DNA of 64,000 nt from Nannobrachium achirus (GCA_963921795.1 OY997659.1:21988659-22052658); one strand, 5' to 3'. Numbered from the stretch's first letter, positions 23,580 through 37,969 are shown. Made by a program: numbers and translations. The notes: a model not told the origin generated them from the letters alone.

Positions 23580-24265
23580 AAACTCAATGAATTAAAACAC
23601 CTGTACAGAGTTATCAACTGAGAAATGTAGCAACAAAATTCATCATTTCAGTGAAAAGAAATGTACATTTGGTGCAGAACAGGGAAACGGGTTGACAACC
23701 TTTTTGACATGAAGTGCCACATTTTCATTTCAAGTCACAGTGTGCTATAGCAACATTAGATTATTTAGACACCACATCAAAAATTATATTTCAAACTGAT
23801 TCTAATTGTCCATATAGGCTATACATGACAACCTTTTTTGTCCCTTTGTCACATGCAGCAAAAGAGAGATCTTTCATTATTTCTTTATTCATTCCTTTTT
23901 TTTCCTCCCAGTTTCGGAATCAGATGTACCAGACACCTAGTACTCATCCAGATCAGAGAACTCAACATCCTCGCCTTAGTACTCTAAGCCTGGAACCCTG
24001 AACCGTAAACCCCTAATGCCTCCCCAGCCCTTGACAAACTGAGACCGCTTCTGAATTAAGACACCTGTACACAACTGTGCTAAAACTGTACATTCAGTGC
24101 AGAACAGTGAAACAGGGCAACCTTTTTGACATGAAGTGCCATGTCTTCATTTTCTTGAAAGTCTGCCATCAACATTACGTTTAATTATGACACCACGTCA
24201 AATAATTATATTTCCAACTGATTTTAATTGTCCATAGGCTATACATAACAACCTTTTTTTCTTTC
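23580..24265. repeat. Local direct duplication of about 230 bp
   Basis: 23655-23860 and 24080-24265 share GTGCAGAACAG(G/T)GAAAC, CCTTTTTGACATGAAGTGCC, ACACCAC(A/G)TCAAA and CTATACAT(G/A)ACAACCTTTT. They are separated by a spacer with no resemblance. The copies differ at many sites, so the event is old. Confidence 0.7.
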
Positions 24266-25230
24266 TTGCTATTTTGTAATATTTTCTTTCAGGATGTAAA
24301 GATCATTAGAGCAATAACCCACCAGTCTCCCAGACTCCCTCAGAGCTAGCAGTTTGAATGCATGTAGAATTATGTGAAGGATGTAATTTAGATTTGAGTG
24401 AACTTAATTTAACTGACTAAACTTTTTTTTTAAATATTTAATTAGAAAAAAAAAAAAGAACAAACCTCTCTCACACACTTGCATACTGACACATACACAG
24501 AGTGTGCCATGCAGTGATCACCCTCCCCTGTGCCCAATGTTGGCATCCGTGCCTAAGGTTGTCTACCCCTGGGTTAGGATGATGAGGGCTGAGCCTATTG
24601 AAGGGGGTGATGTACTGTACATCTAACAAAGCAGAGATGGCAGTTAAATTGCACAGGGCAGGGTAAAGTTCCTGCCCACCACCACAAGACTAAAGTGTTT
24701 GAATCCTCTGCGGTGCCTCGGCTTGGGACACAATTAGCCATGTTCGGTGACAAGCTGATATGAGTGGTGGGGGCAAGCTCTGTCCCTGCACTGGATGTTC
24801 TGTCTGTCTGGTGAATTTACACATCACATGTTCCCTTCATCTGGTCTGGAGATGAATAATGTTAAATGAGCAGCTGGGGAAACAAAACGGCCTCCATCTC
24901 TCATCTGTTTACCGCTCTTTATCCCCTTCTTTTTTATCTACAACTGTCCATGTACACACATGTCTATATCTACTCAAAGCAATTCAATCCTATACCAGTA
25001 AGACGCCTAAGGGCGAAAGCGAGGTCGCGCCATGTCTTGGCCATCTGGCCAGTGATGTATATCAGACCAGTTACCCATATATGGAGACCCCTGGTACCCA
25101 TAGATATTCACATATATGGGCTTAATATTGATGACATCAGGGATCTCCATATATGGGCATAAAAGGGATTCTGTTAGAGTGGTTCCCATGACATCACAAC
25201 ATACAATCCCTTTTATGCTCATACATGGGC

Positions 25231-28200
25231 GTGTATCAAAACAGCGTCCAGGTTCTGACAATGGAAGCTTGTGATTGGCTGAACCGGAGGTAGGGAGCGC
25301 TCCGTTGCATTCGCCTGGACCGTGCGCGGCGTGCGGACGTGCCGATCGAGAGCTCACTCGTGTATAGGTTATAATATAATAGGCCTACATGCGATGTTTC
25401 ATAACATATAACACAAGAAATAAACATAAACATTTTATATTTATAAGGTCAAGTATTATACTTAATAATTGGGACTTCGAAGAAGTTAAGAACCATTATC
25501 ATCTATCTATAAATGCGACAAATCTCTGTCTGTCTGTCTGTTTGTTTGTAATCCACGTATCTCGAGAACCGTTCGTCCCACCGGCTTCAGATTCGGCACG
25601 CGCGTTCCCCGCCGCCGCGCGGAGTGCAGTGCAGGGCCTCGACCCGACCCGACTCACGGTTTTCCGAAACTGGCGCGAAACGTTCGGAATCTCCTTAATG
25701 AATCCCCGAATGCGGAGCTGATGTCTGACATCAGAGTTTTCCGCAACCGGTACTGTGTGTGCAGAGATCTCCATATATGGGCATAAGGGGACAAAGGCAA
25801 ACAGATGGTCAAAACGGGTCCTATGACAACAGGTATATTGGGGTTTGCATTAAAGGGTGGGGACAAAGGCTAACAGATGGTCAAAACGGGTCCTATGACA
25901 ACAGGTATATTGGGGTTTGCATTAAAGGGGTCCGCTCCAAAAAAGAAAATAAAAGAGACAAAAACAAACATAAGACAAGCGACAAAGCGTGGGACTGGGA
26001 GGATGACTTGAATGATGCAGATTTAAGCAGGCTGTGTATTCTGCTTAACTCTCCTACTGCCAGATTATTTATTTATTTATTGGGTCTGGCGCCATCAAAA
26101 AGCGGCTTACCTTTGCGACGTTATAGTAGATAGACAGACAGACATTTATTTTTTTTTTTTAATTTTTTTTGGTTGTGCAATAGTGCACTTTGGTCTGCCA
26201 GGCAGCAGAGGGCGGCGTCATGCGAGAATGAATGTGAATTTGCCTGTTATGTGTTGAAGAAGAAGAAGACCAGTCACTGGCCACAGAGCCTTACAGCCGG
26301 AGGAAATCAACAAGGAAGTGAATTGTTCTCCGTTGATCTAACGCATAATGGATTTTTTACACCATCACCGCGGAAAATGTGTTTACAGTAGACGGCCGCG
26401 CGACCCCTCATCAGCTTACAGTCATCAGACGAACGAACCGAACGAGCGCCGTATTGGCATCGAGGTTCTGTAAAAAATGGGGCGAACGTTAACGTTCAAA
26501 GCGTGGGAAGAGTTAAAGAAGAAACAAACAAAAAGCGACAGAGATCTCATATATGGGCATAAAATGGACGCAGATAAACAGATATCTCCATATAAAATGG
26601 ACGCAGATAAACAGATATCTCCATATACGGGCATAAAGGGACACAGACGGACAGATACAGTTCCGGAGGAAGCGCTGACTCATTGTGACATCACTTCATA
26701 AAAGGCTCTGACATCACGTACGCCACATGAGTCAACAAAAAATCTCTGTGAATGTGTATGTATGTATGTAATCCGAGTATCTCTAAACCATTCTTCCCAC
26801 GTTCTCCATATATGGGCATAAAATGAATGCCCGTATGCGGAACTGATGTCTGACATCAGAGTTTTCCGCAACCAGTACTGTGGGCATAAGGAGACAATGG
26901 CAAACAGATGGTCAAAACGGGTCCTATGACAACAGGTATATTGGGGTTTGCATTAAAGGGTGGGGACAAAGGCTAACAGAAGGCAAACAGATGGTCCAAA
27001 CGGGTCCTATGACAACAGGTATATTGGGGTTTGCATTAAAGGGTGGGGACAAAGGCTAACAGATGGTCAAAACGGGTCCTATGACAACAGGTATATTGGG
27101 GTTTGCATTAAAGGGTGGGGCAGGCATAAAATGGACGCAAATAGACAGATATCTCCATATATGGGCATATGGGCATAAAATGGACCCAGAACTATATCTG
27201 CAGTGATCTCCATATATGGACATAAAATGGACGCCGACAGACAGACAGATACAGATATCTCCATATATGGGGAACTGATGTCTGACATCAGAGTTTTCCG
27301 CAACCAGTACTGTGTGTGCAGAGATCTCCATATATGGGCATAAGGGGTATGGGCATAAAATGAATCCCCGAATGCGGAGCTGATGTCTGAGATCAGAGTT
27401 TTCCGCAACCGGTACTGTGTGTGCAGAGATCTCCATATATGGGCATAAGGGGACAATGGCAAACAGATGGTCAAAACGGGTCCTATGACAACAGGTATAT
27501 TGGGGTTTGCATTAAAGGGTGGGGACAAAGGCTAACAGAAGGCAAACAGATGGTCCAAACGGGTCCTATGACAACAGGTATATTGGGGTTTGCATTAAAG
27601 GGTGGGGACAAAGGCTAACAGATGGTCAAAACGGGTCCTATGACAACAGGTATATTGGGGTTTGCATTAAAGGGTGGGGCAGGCATAAAATGGACGCAAA
27701 TAGACAGATATCTCCATATATGGGCATATGGGCATAAAATGGACCCAGAACTATATCTGCAGTGATCTCCATATATGGACATAAAATGGACGCCGACAGA
27801 CAGACAGATACAGATATCTCCATATATGGGCATAAATGGACACAGGCAAACAGATGGTCAAAACGGGTCCTATGACAACAGGTATAATGGGGTTTGCATT
27901 AAAGGGCGGGGCATTCATTCTCTATTTACATCGTTCCCGAGTTGGCCAGGTCGCCGACTAGACGCTCGGGCGGCCCAGCTTCTAGTAGTTATAATAGGCC
28001 TAAATTTTTACAGTAGGCATTTTGGTTTGATAAGGTTGTGGGCAGAACAATTTATCCTTGTTTGTTATTTGACTATTTTTACTTTAATTATAATTAAAGA
28101 CACTTCATAGTGAATTAGTGATTATAATAAATAGCCTATGTCATGATTGCTAGATCAGATTGTGTTTATAATACAACGCCGGCGCGCCTCCGTCATCTCC

Positions 28201-28262
28201 ACCGAAAACAAGCGCTCCCCCCTTGTTCCATTGTCAGAACCTGGACGCTGTTTTGATTCACG
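25231..28262. repeat. Nested inverted repeat bounding the tandem array
   Basis: ATCAAAACAGCGTCCAGG plus TTCTGACAATGGAA on the left pairs with TTCCATTGTCAGAACC plus TGGACGCTGTTTTGAT on the right. Weaker pairing continues (GGAGCGCT with AGCGCTCC, and ATAATAGGCCTA in both arms). A TGTCTGTCTGTTTGT microsatellite and CTCGAGAACCGTTCGTCCC, a block common in non-autonomous Helitron-like repeats, lie at 25518-25580. Confidence 0.65.
25760..27905. repeat. Tandem array with CCATATATGG and AAACGGGTCCTATGACAACA units
   Basis: The unit GGTC(A/C)AAACGGGTCCTATG then ACAACAGGTATATTGGGG recurs nine times between 25808 and 27885, interleaved with CTCCATATATGGGCATAA units. A block of about 390 bp (26882-27271) recurs at 27441-27830 with essentially no differences, offset 559 bp. 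The decamer CCATATATGG fits the SRF CArG consensus CC(A/T)6GG. Confidence 0.85.
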
Positions 28263-28561
28263 AGATCCCTATCTGAACCAGCCACTCAGATATATGGACA
28301 TCAGAGGTCTTCATATAGGGACTGTCGGTTATGACATCACCGTAAGATTCAGGGCTTAACTCCGCCCACTTTGGCGGCCATTGCCATTGCTAGGTCTTGG
28401 ATGCATCAAGATCAGTCAGTCTGTAGTTCTACTTGTTTAGCTAACTACTTACTTGTGACGATGGTGTGCAGACAGCGTATCTTCCATCTATTATATCTTT
28501 GTCTAGCAGTGACGGTGGTGTGTATCTTCCATCTTTCTAGATTCTATCTTTGTCTAGCAAT

Positions 28562-28750
28562 GGTACGTGCTGCGTTGTGGGATGTGAAGTCAGCGATAAA
28601 AACGGCGGAGTTACAATGTTCACATTTCCAGCTTGGAAGAGAACCTTTGGCGAACAGATGGATGATATAACCAAGAGATGTCGTATGGCTTGGGTGTCTG
28701 CTGTAAGAAGAAACAAAATAACCTTTGAAGATATTCCCACACACTTGGTT
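28562..28750 (+). pseudogene. THAP zinc-finger exon fragment (P-element-like or THAP gene remnant)
   Basis: The frame reads CCVVGC, then FTFPAWK, then MAWVSAVRRNKITFEDIPTHLV. This is the order of the C2CH THAP DNA-binding domain: a CxxxxC pair, the F-x-FP motif, then W-x-x-AVRR. The C-x-x-H-F half that should follow is missing; the frame runs on into LLFIGN with no similarity. It may sit in a later exon I cannot see. There is no in-frame ATG before the first cysteine; the nearest ATG (28560) is in another frame and a stop lies upstream at 28538. A 45-bp tandem duplication (about 28474-28560) precedes it, and GGCGGCCATTGCC (YY1-like) lies near 28372. In fish such fragments usually come from P-type DNA transposons or amplified THAP genes. 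It lies inside the large Helitron-like copy, so it may have been captured. Confidence 0.5.
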
Positions 28751-29066
28751 TTACTGTTTATAGGGAATGTTATATTATTATAAACCGATCTTTATTTCCA
28801 AAGCAATGGATGAATGTGATGGCTGTTCTGATCTGCTTGTGCTCTTTCTGCGGTCATGCATGGACAGCCGAAGTCGCGATTTTAGCGTGATATCTTTTTA
28901 TTGGGAGACAATAATGAGCACCAGCAAATGAAAGCAGACATTCCAGTGAATATGGACACGTTTAAATCTTTTTTTTTTATGAAAATTTACGGAGTAATGG
29001 CCGAGTCAAATTGCAAGTGGTCTTGGCAGTGGCCCAATAACTGGCTGTGCTGTAGGCACGCTATGT

Positions 29067-29545
29067 GGTGTAAAGTAATTAAGTATATTTACTTAAGTAC
29101 TGTACTTAAGTACACTTTTGAGTTATGTACTTTGCCAATATTTTTACTTCTTCTCCACTACATCTCTGATCCAAATATTGTAGGCCTACTTTTACTCCAC
29201 TGCATTTATTTCAAAACTTTAGTTAGTAATGCTAGGCCTACTATACTTTGTAGATTTTGATTATTATTACAAAACATCATTAACCACTTCAGCATATACA
29301 TATATTTTGACCATTTGAAAATAGCCGATCTACAAGCTCACAATGTTAGATCCATGCTATTTTCAAAAGATGTTTTGATAACTTGAAAGGGACATTCTGC
29401 ACAATGAGTAGGCCTACTTTTACTGTTGGTACTTTAAGTACATTTTGATACCATTACCAATACTTTTATACTTTTACTCATGTAAATTTTGAATAGGCCT
29501 ACTACTGGACTTCGACTTGTAATAGAGTAGCCTACACTTGCATTG
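29067..29545. mobile_element. Common teleost MITE-like repeat (AAGTA..TTTACTTAAGTAC type)
   Basis: Opens with GTGTAAAGTAATTAAGTATA and TTTACTTAAGTACTGTACTT, a sequence frequent in fish genomes. Closes with inverted ACTTTAAGTACATTTTGATA and TTTACTCATGTAAATTTTG. It contains hairpin-family copy 29314-29366. Confidence 0.55.
29314..29366. repeat. GATCTACAAGC hairpin family, short copy inside MITE
   Basis: TTTGAAAATAGCCGATCTAC pairs with GATCCATGCTATTTTCAAA; most of the right arm is lost. Confidence 0.7.
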
Positions 29546-29984
29546 ACCAATCCATCTTGTCTACAGCCAGCGAACTGTCATTGCTGTTCTCCGGTCATCG
29601 CTTCCTTTTATCCAAGAGTCTCACAAGAAAGATAGGCTAGCAACGAACATGGCGGGCGGAAATGGCCGATTTTTGCAAGGCCACGCCCAGTCCTCACCCC
29701 CTATATGTGCATAAAAGGGATTATGGGGAATACCTAGTATGGACTTTTACATAGGTGATGTCACCTGTGATATCACCTGTGATGTCACAGTGATGTGTCA
29801 GGGGAACCACAGTGTCAGGCGTGACCTTCAGAGATACAAGGATATACGTGGACAAGGTGTGCCGGTTTTCATAGTAAACTTGCTACCTACAGTCGCAATC
29901 AGGTCGTACTTGTTGGTGTTGGCATTACACTGTTTTTTTTAAGGGTTTTCCTATTGGATGACGTAAACACAGTTTTTTTCAAGG

Positions 29985-30122
29985 GTCAAACCGTGTTTTT
30001 TCATTTACTTTTTTCATTTATTTTTAATAATTTATTCATTGTATTAGATTTTTCTTTTTTTTTTTTTCATTTTCGAAAATAATTATTAAAAATAAATTAA
30101 AAAAGTAAATGAAAAAACACAA
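29985..30122. repeat. AT-rich inverted repeat
   Basis: GTGTTTTTTCATTTACTTTT pairs with AAAAGTAAATGAAAAAACAC, continuing through TTTTTAATAATT. The loop is T-rich. Confidence 0.75.
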
Positions 30123-32508
30123 CCTGCTTACATATCCAGACGGTATCCAGAGTCACCAGAAAAAAGAACAAGTGTTTTTGATGAATCTATCATGGTTAAA
30201 ATTGTTTGAAGTTTGAAGTTACAATGGGGTTGTATAGGAAGGGGCGTGTCTGATGAAAATTAATATTAAATATCTAAATACTGAATCAAGCAACTTAACC
30301 CTTAAGTTCTGGTTCAGATTCACTTCACCTTCGTTCTGTCCGGGGGTTATTTGGTTTAAAAAACAACACTAATATAAATTTTAACTTAACAAATCATCAT
30401 CATACATTGACTTTGTCTCAATTCCAAACAATTCATATGATATATATGGTAAATGTTTGCATTTATGCTTTGCTATATCACATTAAACACTGAAAGATCT
30501 ATACTGATAGCTGAAATTCATGTAAAATAAGAGCCGAACACACATGTGAATGTAAGGGTGGCCCAACTCACATTAACCGCCAGTGTTTAAACTGGTACCT
30601 TTGTCATTACCTTGTTACTGAATTTGCCAATAAATAATTGTAAATACACCTTTTTGGTTGGTTGTATATTATTAAGTATTATCATTAGCAGATTGTATAA
30701 TTATAAGTTTCCGACAACGCCACCTCGTTTAAAGAGGAAAATAAGTGCACAAAAGGCACAACCTTTAGGGACACACAAGTTCGTTTACGGAACACCAGAG
30801 CAATATAAATCATGAGGAGAGAATGACCAGGACGACAGTTTAGAAAAGTATAACAATCTTTATTACTAGGTTACAGCGGCCTCTATCACGCCAAAAACAC
30901 AATAATAAAATAAAAGGGAACCCTAAAATCCTACGGCGCCAACTAACTAAAAAACTAAAAATAAGAGCACTGTCAACAATAAAACATTAATTCAAACCCC
31001 CCTTCTTTCTCTTATCGTAACGTTCTTGGTGACAATTAAAGTGCACTTAGTTTAGGGTACCGGCTCGTTAAGGCCTCAAATCGTAATAGTATAATAATTA
31101 CGATAATTAATTATAATGCAAGGAGCGCAGATTTAAGGACGAATAAATGTTATATAACTAAGCAGATATGAAATAATAGGCAGAGTATCGTTTCAGCAGG
31201 TGGGAATAGTGACTTCTACAGCAGGTGGGATGGCACACACAGCGGCACACAGCTCATCTTTGGTCATCTACGTCTTTAGTCCACCGTTCTGTGAATACAA
31301 AGAATACGCCAGTATCCTTGTCGTGACGACTATACAGCTCAACTCTAGGCCAGTGACTTTAGTGACAGTGGTGTACAGGATTGGATACTCACACGCAGGC
31401 AGGCTTGTGACCTGCCGCTGCGAATAGTTCACACGACACCACAGTAGTCACAACGACCCCTCTCGTTAGCCGGGTAGCCGGTTCGGCTCGTCAGGACCCT
31501 CTCGCTCGTCTCTGGATGGCCGGACCCTGCCTGGTACCGCTGACACCCGGATCACCGTCTGGAATCCGCTGGGTTTGTAAGGTAAAGCGCTACTCGGTCC
31601 TAGCACTTTAGTTCAATAAGGTTCAGTTCAGTTACTGCCTGGCTCGGCCTGTGCCTGTCTCTCTGCTCATCACAGCCGGCCACCTGAGTCACTTCCCTCA
31701 GCCTGCTCCACACACACGTCTGCGCCCCTTGCTTGTCAACCTAGACTGAGCCTGGCGTTCCTCTTAAAGGGCCGCCTCCCACTCTGCCAGCCGCCCATTG
31801 GCTGGTCATGACGTCAGTCCCCCATACATTGGGCAGCACCGGCGTCTAGTTATCCTATCAGTTCGCAGTCAGACTCACACATGGAAAGAGAGGAGGTTGT
31901 TAGAGGGAGACAGCAATATAGCATTATCACAACGAAACATATTAGAGAAATTATACAAAACATGCAAACAAAAGAAAATAATCGTAAAAACAAACAATTA
32001 TTAAAGAAAATAAAAAATAAAAAGGATAACGCTACTTCCACCCCCTCACATGAACATGGGAACACACATTAATGTCACATACTGTATGAATGTACACTTG
32101 TACGTATACACTAGGAAGCAACAGCTTCTTGCACCTTCTGCAAGTAGTCTGTCTTCCTGTCTGCTGTTGTAGGACACACTGAACAGCGCTTTCTCTTGCC
32201 AAATGCTTCAACTCTAAGTTCACTGTTTATTTTACCATTTCTATCATTTGGAATGTTTGGAATTCACCGTTTGTCAGCCTTCTGATTGGTACCTGAGACT
32301 CCCTGACTGGCCAGCCAGAAAAAGCATTCACTTTTCGCTACCGGGGGTGGAGTTATGCAGTGGGAGAAAGTCGCTTCAGTCTTTCACCGCGGTGCCGTGA
32401 TGCGGAGCACGGCCGGGTCGCAGTACGGCGCTGTGCGGTCATAGCGATTTCGATAATTATAATGAATAAGCTTCTCTCCATCTCTCTGTCCTCTGCCTGT
32501 TTCAGAGG
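30123..32508. other. Unassigned block with a GC-rich, promoter-like stretch
   Basis: 30.8-31.1 kb is AT-rich with TTTATTACTAGG near 30865. 31.4-31.85 kb is GC-rich and contains CCCATTGGCTGG (CCAAT box) and a perfect CRE, TGACGTCA, near 31810. It could be the regulatory end of a repeat or an orphan promoter. No protein family is visible on either strand. 32.3-32.45 kb is a second CpG-rich patch. Confidence 0.35.
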
Positions 32509-32875
32509 ATTAAACTAATTAAAACATGTATTTTGGGGGGAAAACCCCTGTTTTGCAATGTAACTACTGTACTTTTTTGTTCCCTTTTTATTAATATCAC
32601 GTAGATGTTTTTCTTTTGGTACTTTAAATAGCAATAATGACTTGAGGCTATGAAAAATCATTTTTCCCCCATTCATTGTCAATATAAAAACAATCTGCCC
32701 TGGTTTTTCTGTCCCACTGGGATTAAACTAATTAAAACATGTATTTTCGGGGGAAAACCCCTGTTTTGCAATGTAACTATTGTACTTTTTTGTTCCCTTT
32801 TTATTAACATCACGTAGATGTTTTTCTTTTGGTACTTTAAATAGCAATAATGAGGCTATGAAAAAAAATGTTTTA
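32509..32875. repeat. Tandem duplication, period 213 bp
   Basis: ATTAAACTAATTAAAACATG starts at 32509 and again at 32722. About 150 bases after each start are shared with a handful of differences (ATCACGTAGATGTTTTTC, GGTACTTTAAATAGCAATAA). Confidence 0.85.
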
Positions 32876-34136
32876 CATGTTAATCACAGAAGAATCTTTA
32901 AGGCCAGTGAGTTTCAGGTGGAAAAAAATATAAACTTCTACCTTTTTCTTTCAAATGAAAATGTAAAACGGGTCAAAATAACCCGAACAGAACTTAAGGG
33001 TTAAAGGAACCTGGATATTTGTAAAGAATCTCTCCCAACCAGACGCACCACGGTGGATTTGAACATCAATCAAGACAAGCACCACCTGCTTCTCTTAATA
33101 CTAAAATACATATTAACCACAACAAGTTGTGAGCTTGTAGATCTGCTATTTTTGCCACGTGAATGGGGGTTATCAGGTATACTGTGTTACCACAGTATCT
33201 CCAAAATCTTTGGAATGAGGGTATTATTGTTTTATTATTGTTTGAGGTTGTGGTTGCTATCATTGAAAGGTTGCTTTACTCTGTCTCCAGCACTCAGAAA
33301 AAGCATCTTCTAGTTGTGGGCTCGCCTAAAGGCGAGCACACGTATGTTATCTTCATTATTTATTTATTTCTATACTAGTCAGTATCCTAAAACTTTGGCG
33401 CGCTTCATCTCCTAAACGCTTACACCTTTCAACACCATTCAAATTTTTATGTGTTCAGCTTACTGAGGACAAGTGTGCGTGTATTTTTCTTTTTGAAATG
33501 TTTTGTAGTTTAATTATAAAAAAATAAAAATGTTTAACTTTAAGCACCCAATGCATTTCCAATGGGTCCCCAGAGTGGAGAGAAGGATAATAGACCCATG
33601 TTTATGTTAAGGCGCTGTGGCTGCAGTGTTCACACTTCAGATATGCTATCTATATCATTGCGTTCACACAGGTCTGCTCTCTGATTTGATCCAAATGTCT
33701 AAGCTGTGTGATGTATAAAACTATAGTTATAGTTAAAACTATAAATAAATGTCCCTCTCCACTCTACTGATTACACAGCTGTGATCAAGAATCAAGTCCG
33801 GGCGATGGGATGTAAATCCCATAGCCATATATCCTAGAGCCCGCAGGGACAGTCAGCCATATTAGTGGTTGTTGTTGGTTGTCAGGGAGATATCAAAACC
33901 AATGCATTTCCAAGTCAGATCCACAAACACAATAAAAGCCATGCTCCACTCCTCAGTCTGGAGTGGCCACATAGAAGAACGCCTTGGTTATAGACATAGT
34001 GGAGGACATATGTGATCTGGGATTGTTAGCCTACAGTATATGCACTCAATATACTCCACTACAGTTGGAGTCCATTTGACAGTTGCTGGTTCCCAAACAC
34101 AGAATCAAAAATGTAGATCTAGAACACATATAATAT
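32876..34136. other. Intergenic, no assigned gene
   Basis: Contains a right-arm-only hairpin-family copy at 33121-33153 (GTTGTGAGCTTGTAGATC). The other sequence is unassigned. Confidence 0.4.
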
Positions 34137-34708
34137 GTACAGTACAGTAAGGTTCAGTAGAGTACAGTAAAAGTACAGTAAGGTTCAGTAGAGTACAGTA
34201 AAGTACAGTAAGGTACAGAAAGGTACAGTACAGAAAGGTACAGTAGAGTACAGTACAGTAAGGTACAGTAAAGTACAATACAGTACAGTAAGGTACAGTA
34301 GAGTACAGTAAAGTACAATAAAGTACAGTAAAGTAGAATAAAGTACAGTAAGGTACAGTGGAGTACAGTAAAGTACAGTAGAGTACAGTAAAGTACAGTA
34401 TAGTAAGGTACAGTAGAGTACAGTACAGTAAGGTACAGTACGGTACAGTAGAGTACAGTATAGTATAGTACAGTAAGGTACAGTACAGTACAGTAAGGTA
34501 CAGTAGAGTACAGTACAGTAAGGTACAGTAGAGTACAGTAAAGTACAGTAAGTTACAGTAGAATACAGTAAAGTACAGTACAGTAGAGTACAGTAAAGTA
34601 CAGTAAGTTACAGTACAGTACAGTACAGTACAGTACAGTAAGGTGCAGTACAGTATAGTAAGGTACAGTACAATACTGTAAGGTACTGTACCTTACAGTA
34701 CCTTAAAG
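34137..34708. repeat. Pentamer-based minisatellite (GTACA/GTAAG)
   Basis: About 570 bp of AGTACAGTAAGGTACAGTAG-like sequence built from 5-bp steps GTACA, GTAGA, GTAAA and GTAAG. The unit ACAGTA recurs throughout and the tract ends with an inverted scrap TACTGTACCTTACAGTACC. Confidence 0.95.
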
Positions 34709-35281
34709 TATCCTATTTGTTGGGTTGGAACCGAGCCCACACTGTTTCGAAGGAACAGTATTTCTAGTTGTATAAAATATCTCAATTAATAGATTCAGTT
34801 TGTCAAGTATTCACTGTTGGTTGCTGTTAGGATTTGTTTTTACATGGAGAATATGGCTTGTTTACTTATAGCGGTTCACTAGTGCAATGTGTTAAAATAT
34901 GCAAGTCACAGACTGGTGGTGCAACAAAGGACATTCATCAATAAAAGAAAAAGAAAAAAGATTATTCCACTGTCATGCCTGCTCCATTGTGTTTTAATCA
35001 TAATCAAAGTATTTTGGATTGATTAACATCTGATTCATTGTTTGTTAGATCAAAGATTAACATGATCAAACACAGGAGGAGCAGCTGCTCCAGAGTTCAA
35101 TGGACCCACCAAGGGCTTCACACTTTCTGGGTGTGTCTCTTTGAGCATTATTAGTCAATTTTTGGCTGAAAGAGCCATTGGCTTTATCTAGGTGGCAATC
35201 CACATTTAATGATGTTTTTACTTTTTTACCTCTTCTACTCAAATATTTTTGCCTTTAATGATAGTGAACAGTAGTCTGACA
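34709..35281. other. Intergenic, no assigned feature
   Basis: AT-rich sequence with no gene or repeat I can name. Confidence 0.4.
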
Positions 35282-35395
35282 GGAAAATGGGGCGAGAGAG
35301 AATGTCGTCGGGATCGAGAGTCGAACCCGGGACACGCTCTCAGTCGTTAGCAGCCTAGGTACCTTGACCACTACACTAGCCGCCCAGGCCTTCTA
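35282..35395 (-). mobile_element. tRNA-derived SINE fragment
   Basis: On the minus strand an A-box-like TAGTGTAGTGGTCAAGG is followed by a B box GGGTTCGACTC (complement at 35318-35328), then TCGATCCCGACGACATTCTC and a CCCCATTTTCC body. It is the same general SINE class as 692-822 but a different tRNA-like head. Confidence 0.7.
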
Positions 35396-35664
35396 CTCAA
35401 CTCTGTCTACATTAATGACATTTTCTTCAGGTGTGAATTGCCATTGATTACTCTCAACAATGATGATCAATGACATGTGGCAGTGATTATGATGGAGCCG
35501 TTGCTTTTGGCTTTATTGGTCCTAGAGATGATGACAGAGAGGGGGCTGTTGATATTGATATTGTTACATTGTTTTTGAATTTGGATTATTGACTGATTTA
35601 AATTTGGATCAGGAGTCAGGACCACTACACCAGAGTTAGAATCTGTAGTACCTCAGCGGAGAGT

Positions 35665-37969
<2,305 letters not shown>

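Larger units (their letters stand above)
24995..29898 (-). mobile_element. Helitron-like element, CCATATATGG family, expanded copy
   Basis: The minus-strand 3' end (24995) has CGCCCTTAGGCG then TCTTACTGG. The other end (29898) is TTGCGACTGTAGGTAGC. Subterminal blocks match the 693-bp copy at 7675: TTGGCCATCTGGCCAGTGAT on one side and ATGGACTTTTACATAGGTGA on the other. Between them are an inverted-repeat unit (25231-28262), a tandem array, a THAP exon fragment and a common MITE. The length arises from insertions and tandem growth. I see no Rep/helicase, so it is non-autonomous. Confidence 0.6.

Noticed and set aside
26960-27737. Two identical 72-codon frames (GSYDNRYIGVCIKG repeats)
   Set aside because: They are translations of the tandem array; identity comes from the recent DNA duplication, not protein selection.
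25760-27905. A CRISPR-like array of repeats and spacers
   Set aside because: Units are directly tandem with variable lengths, in a vertebrate genome, with no unique spacers.
30815-31870. A possible LTR or viral regulatory end
   Set aside because: Poly(A)-like and CRE/CCAAT signals are seen but no paired repeat or coding remnant, so it is left unassigned.
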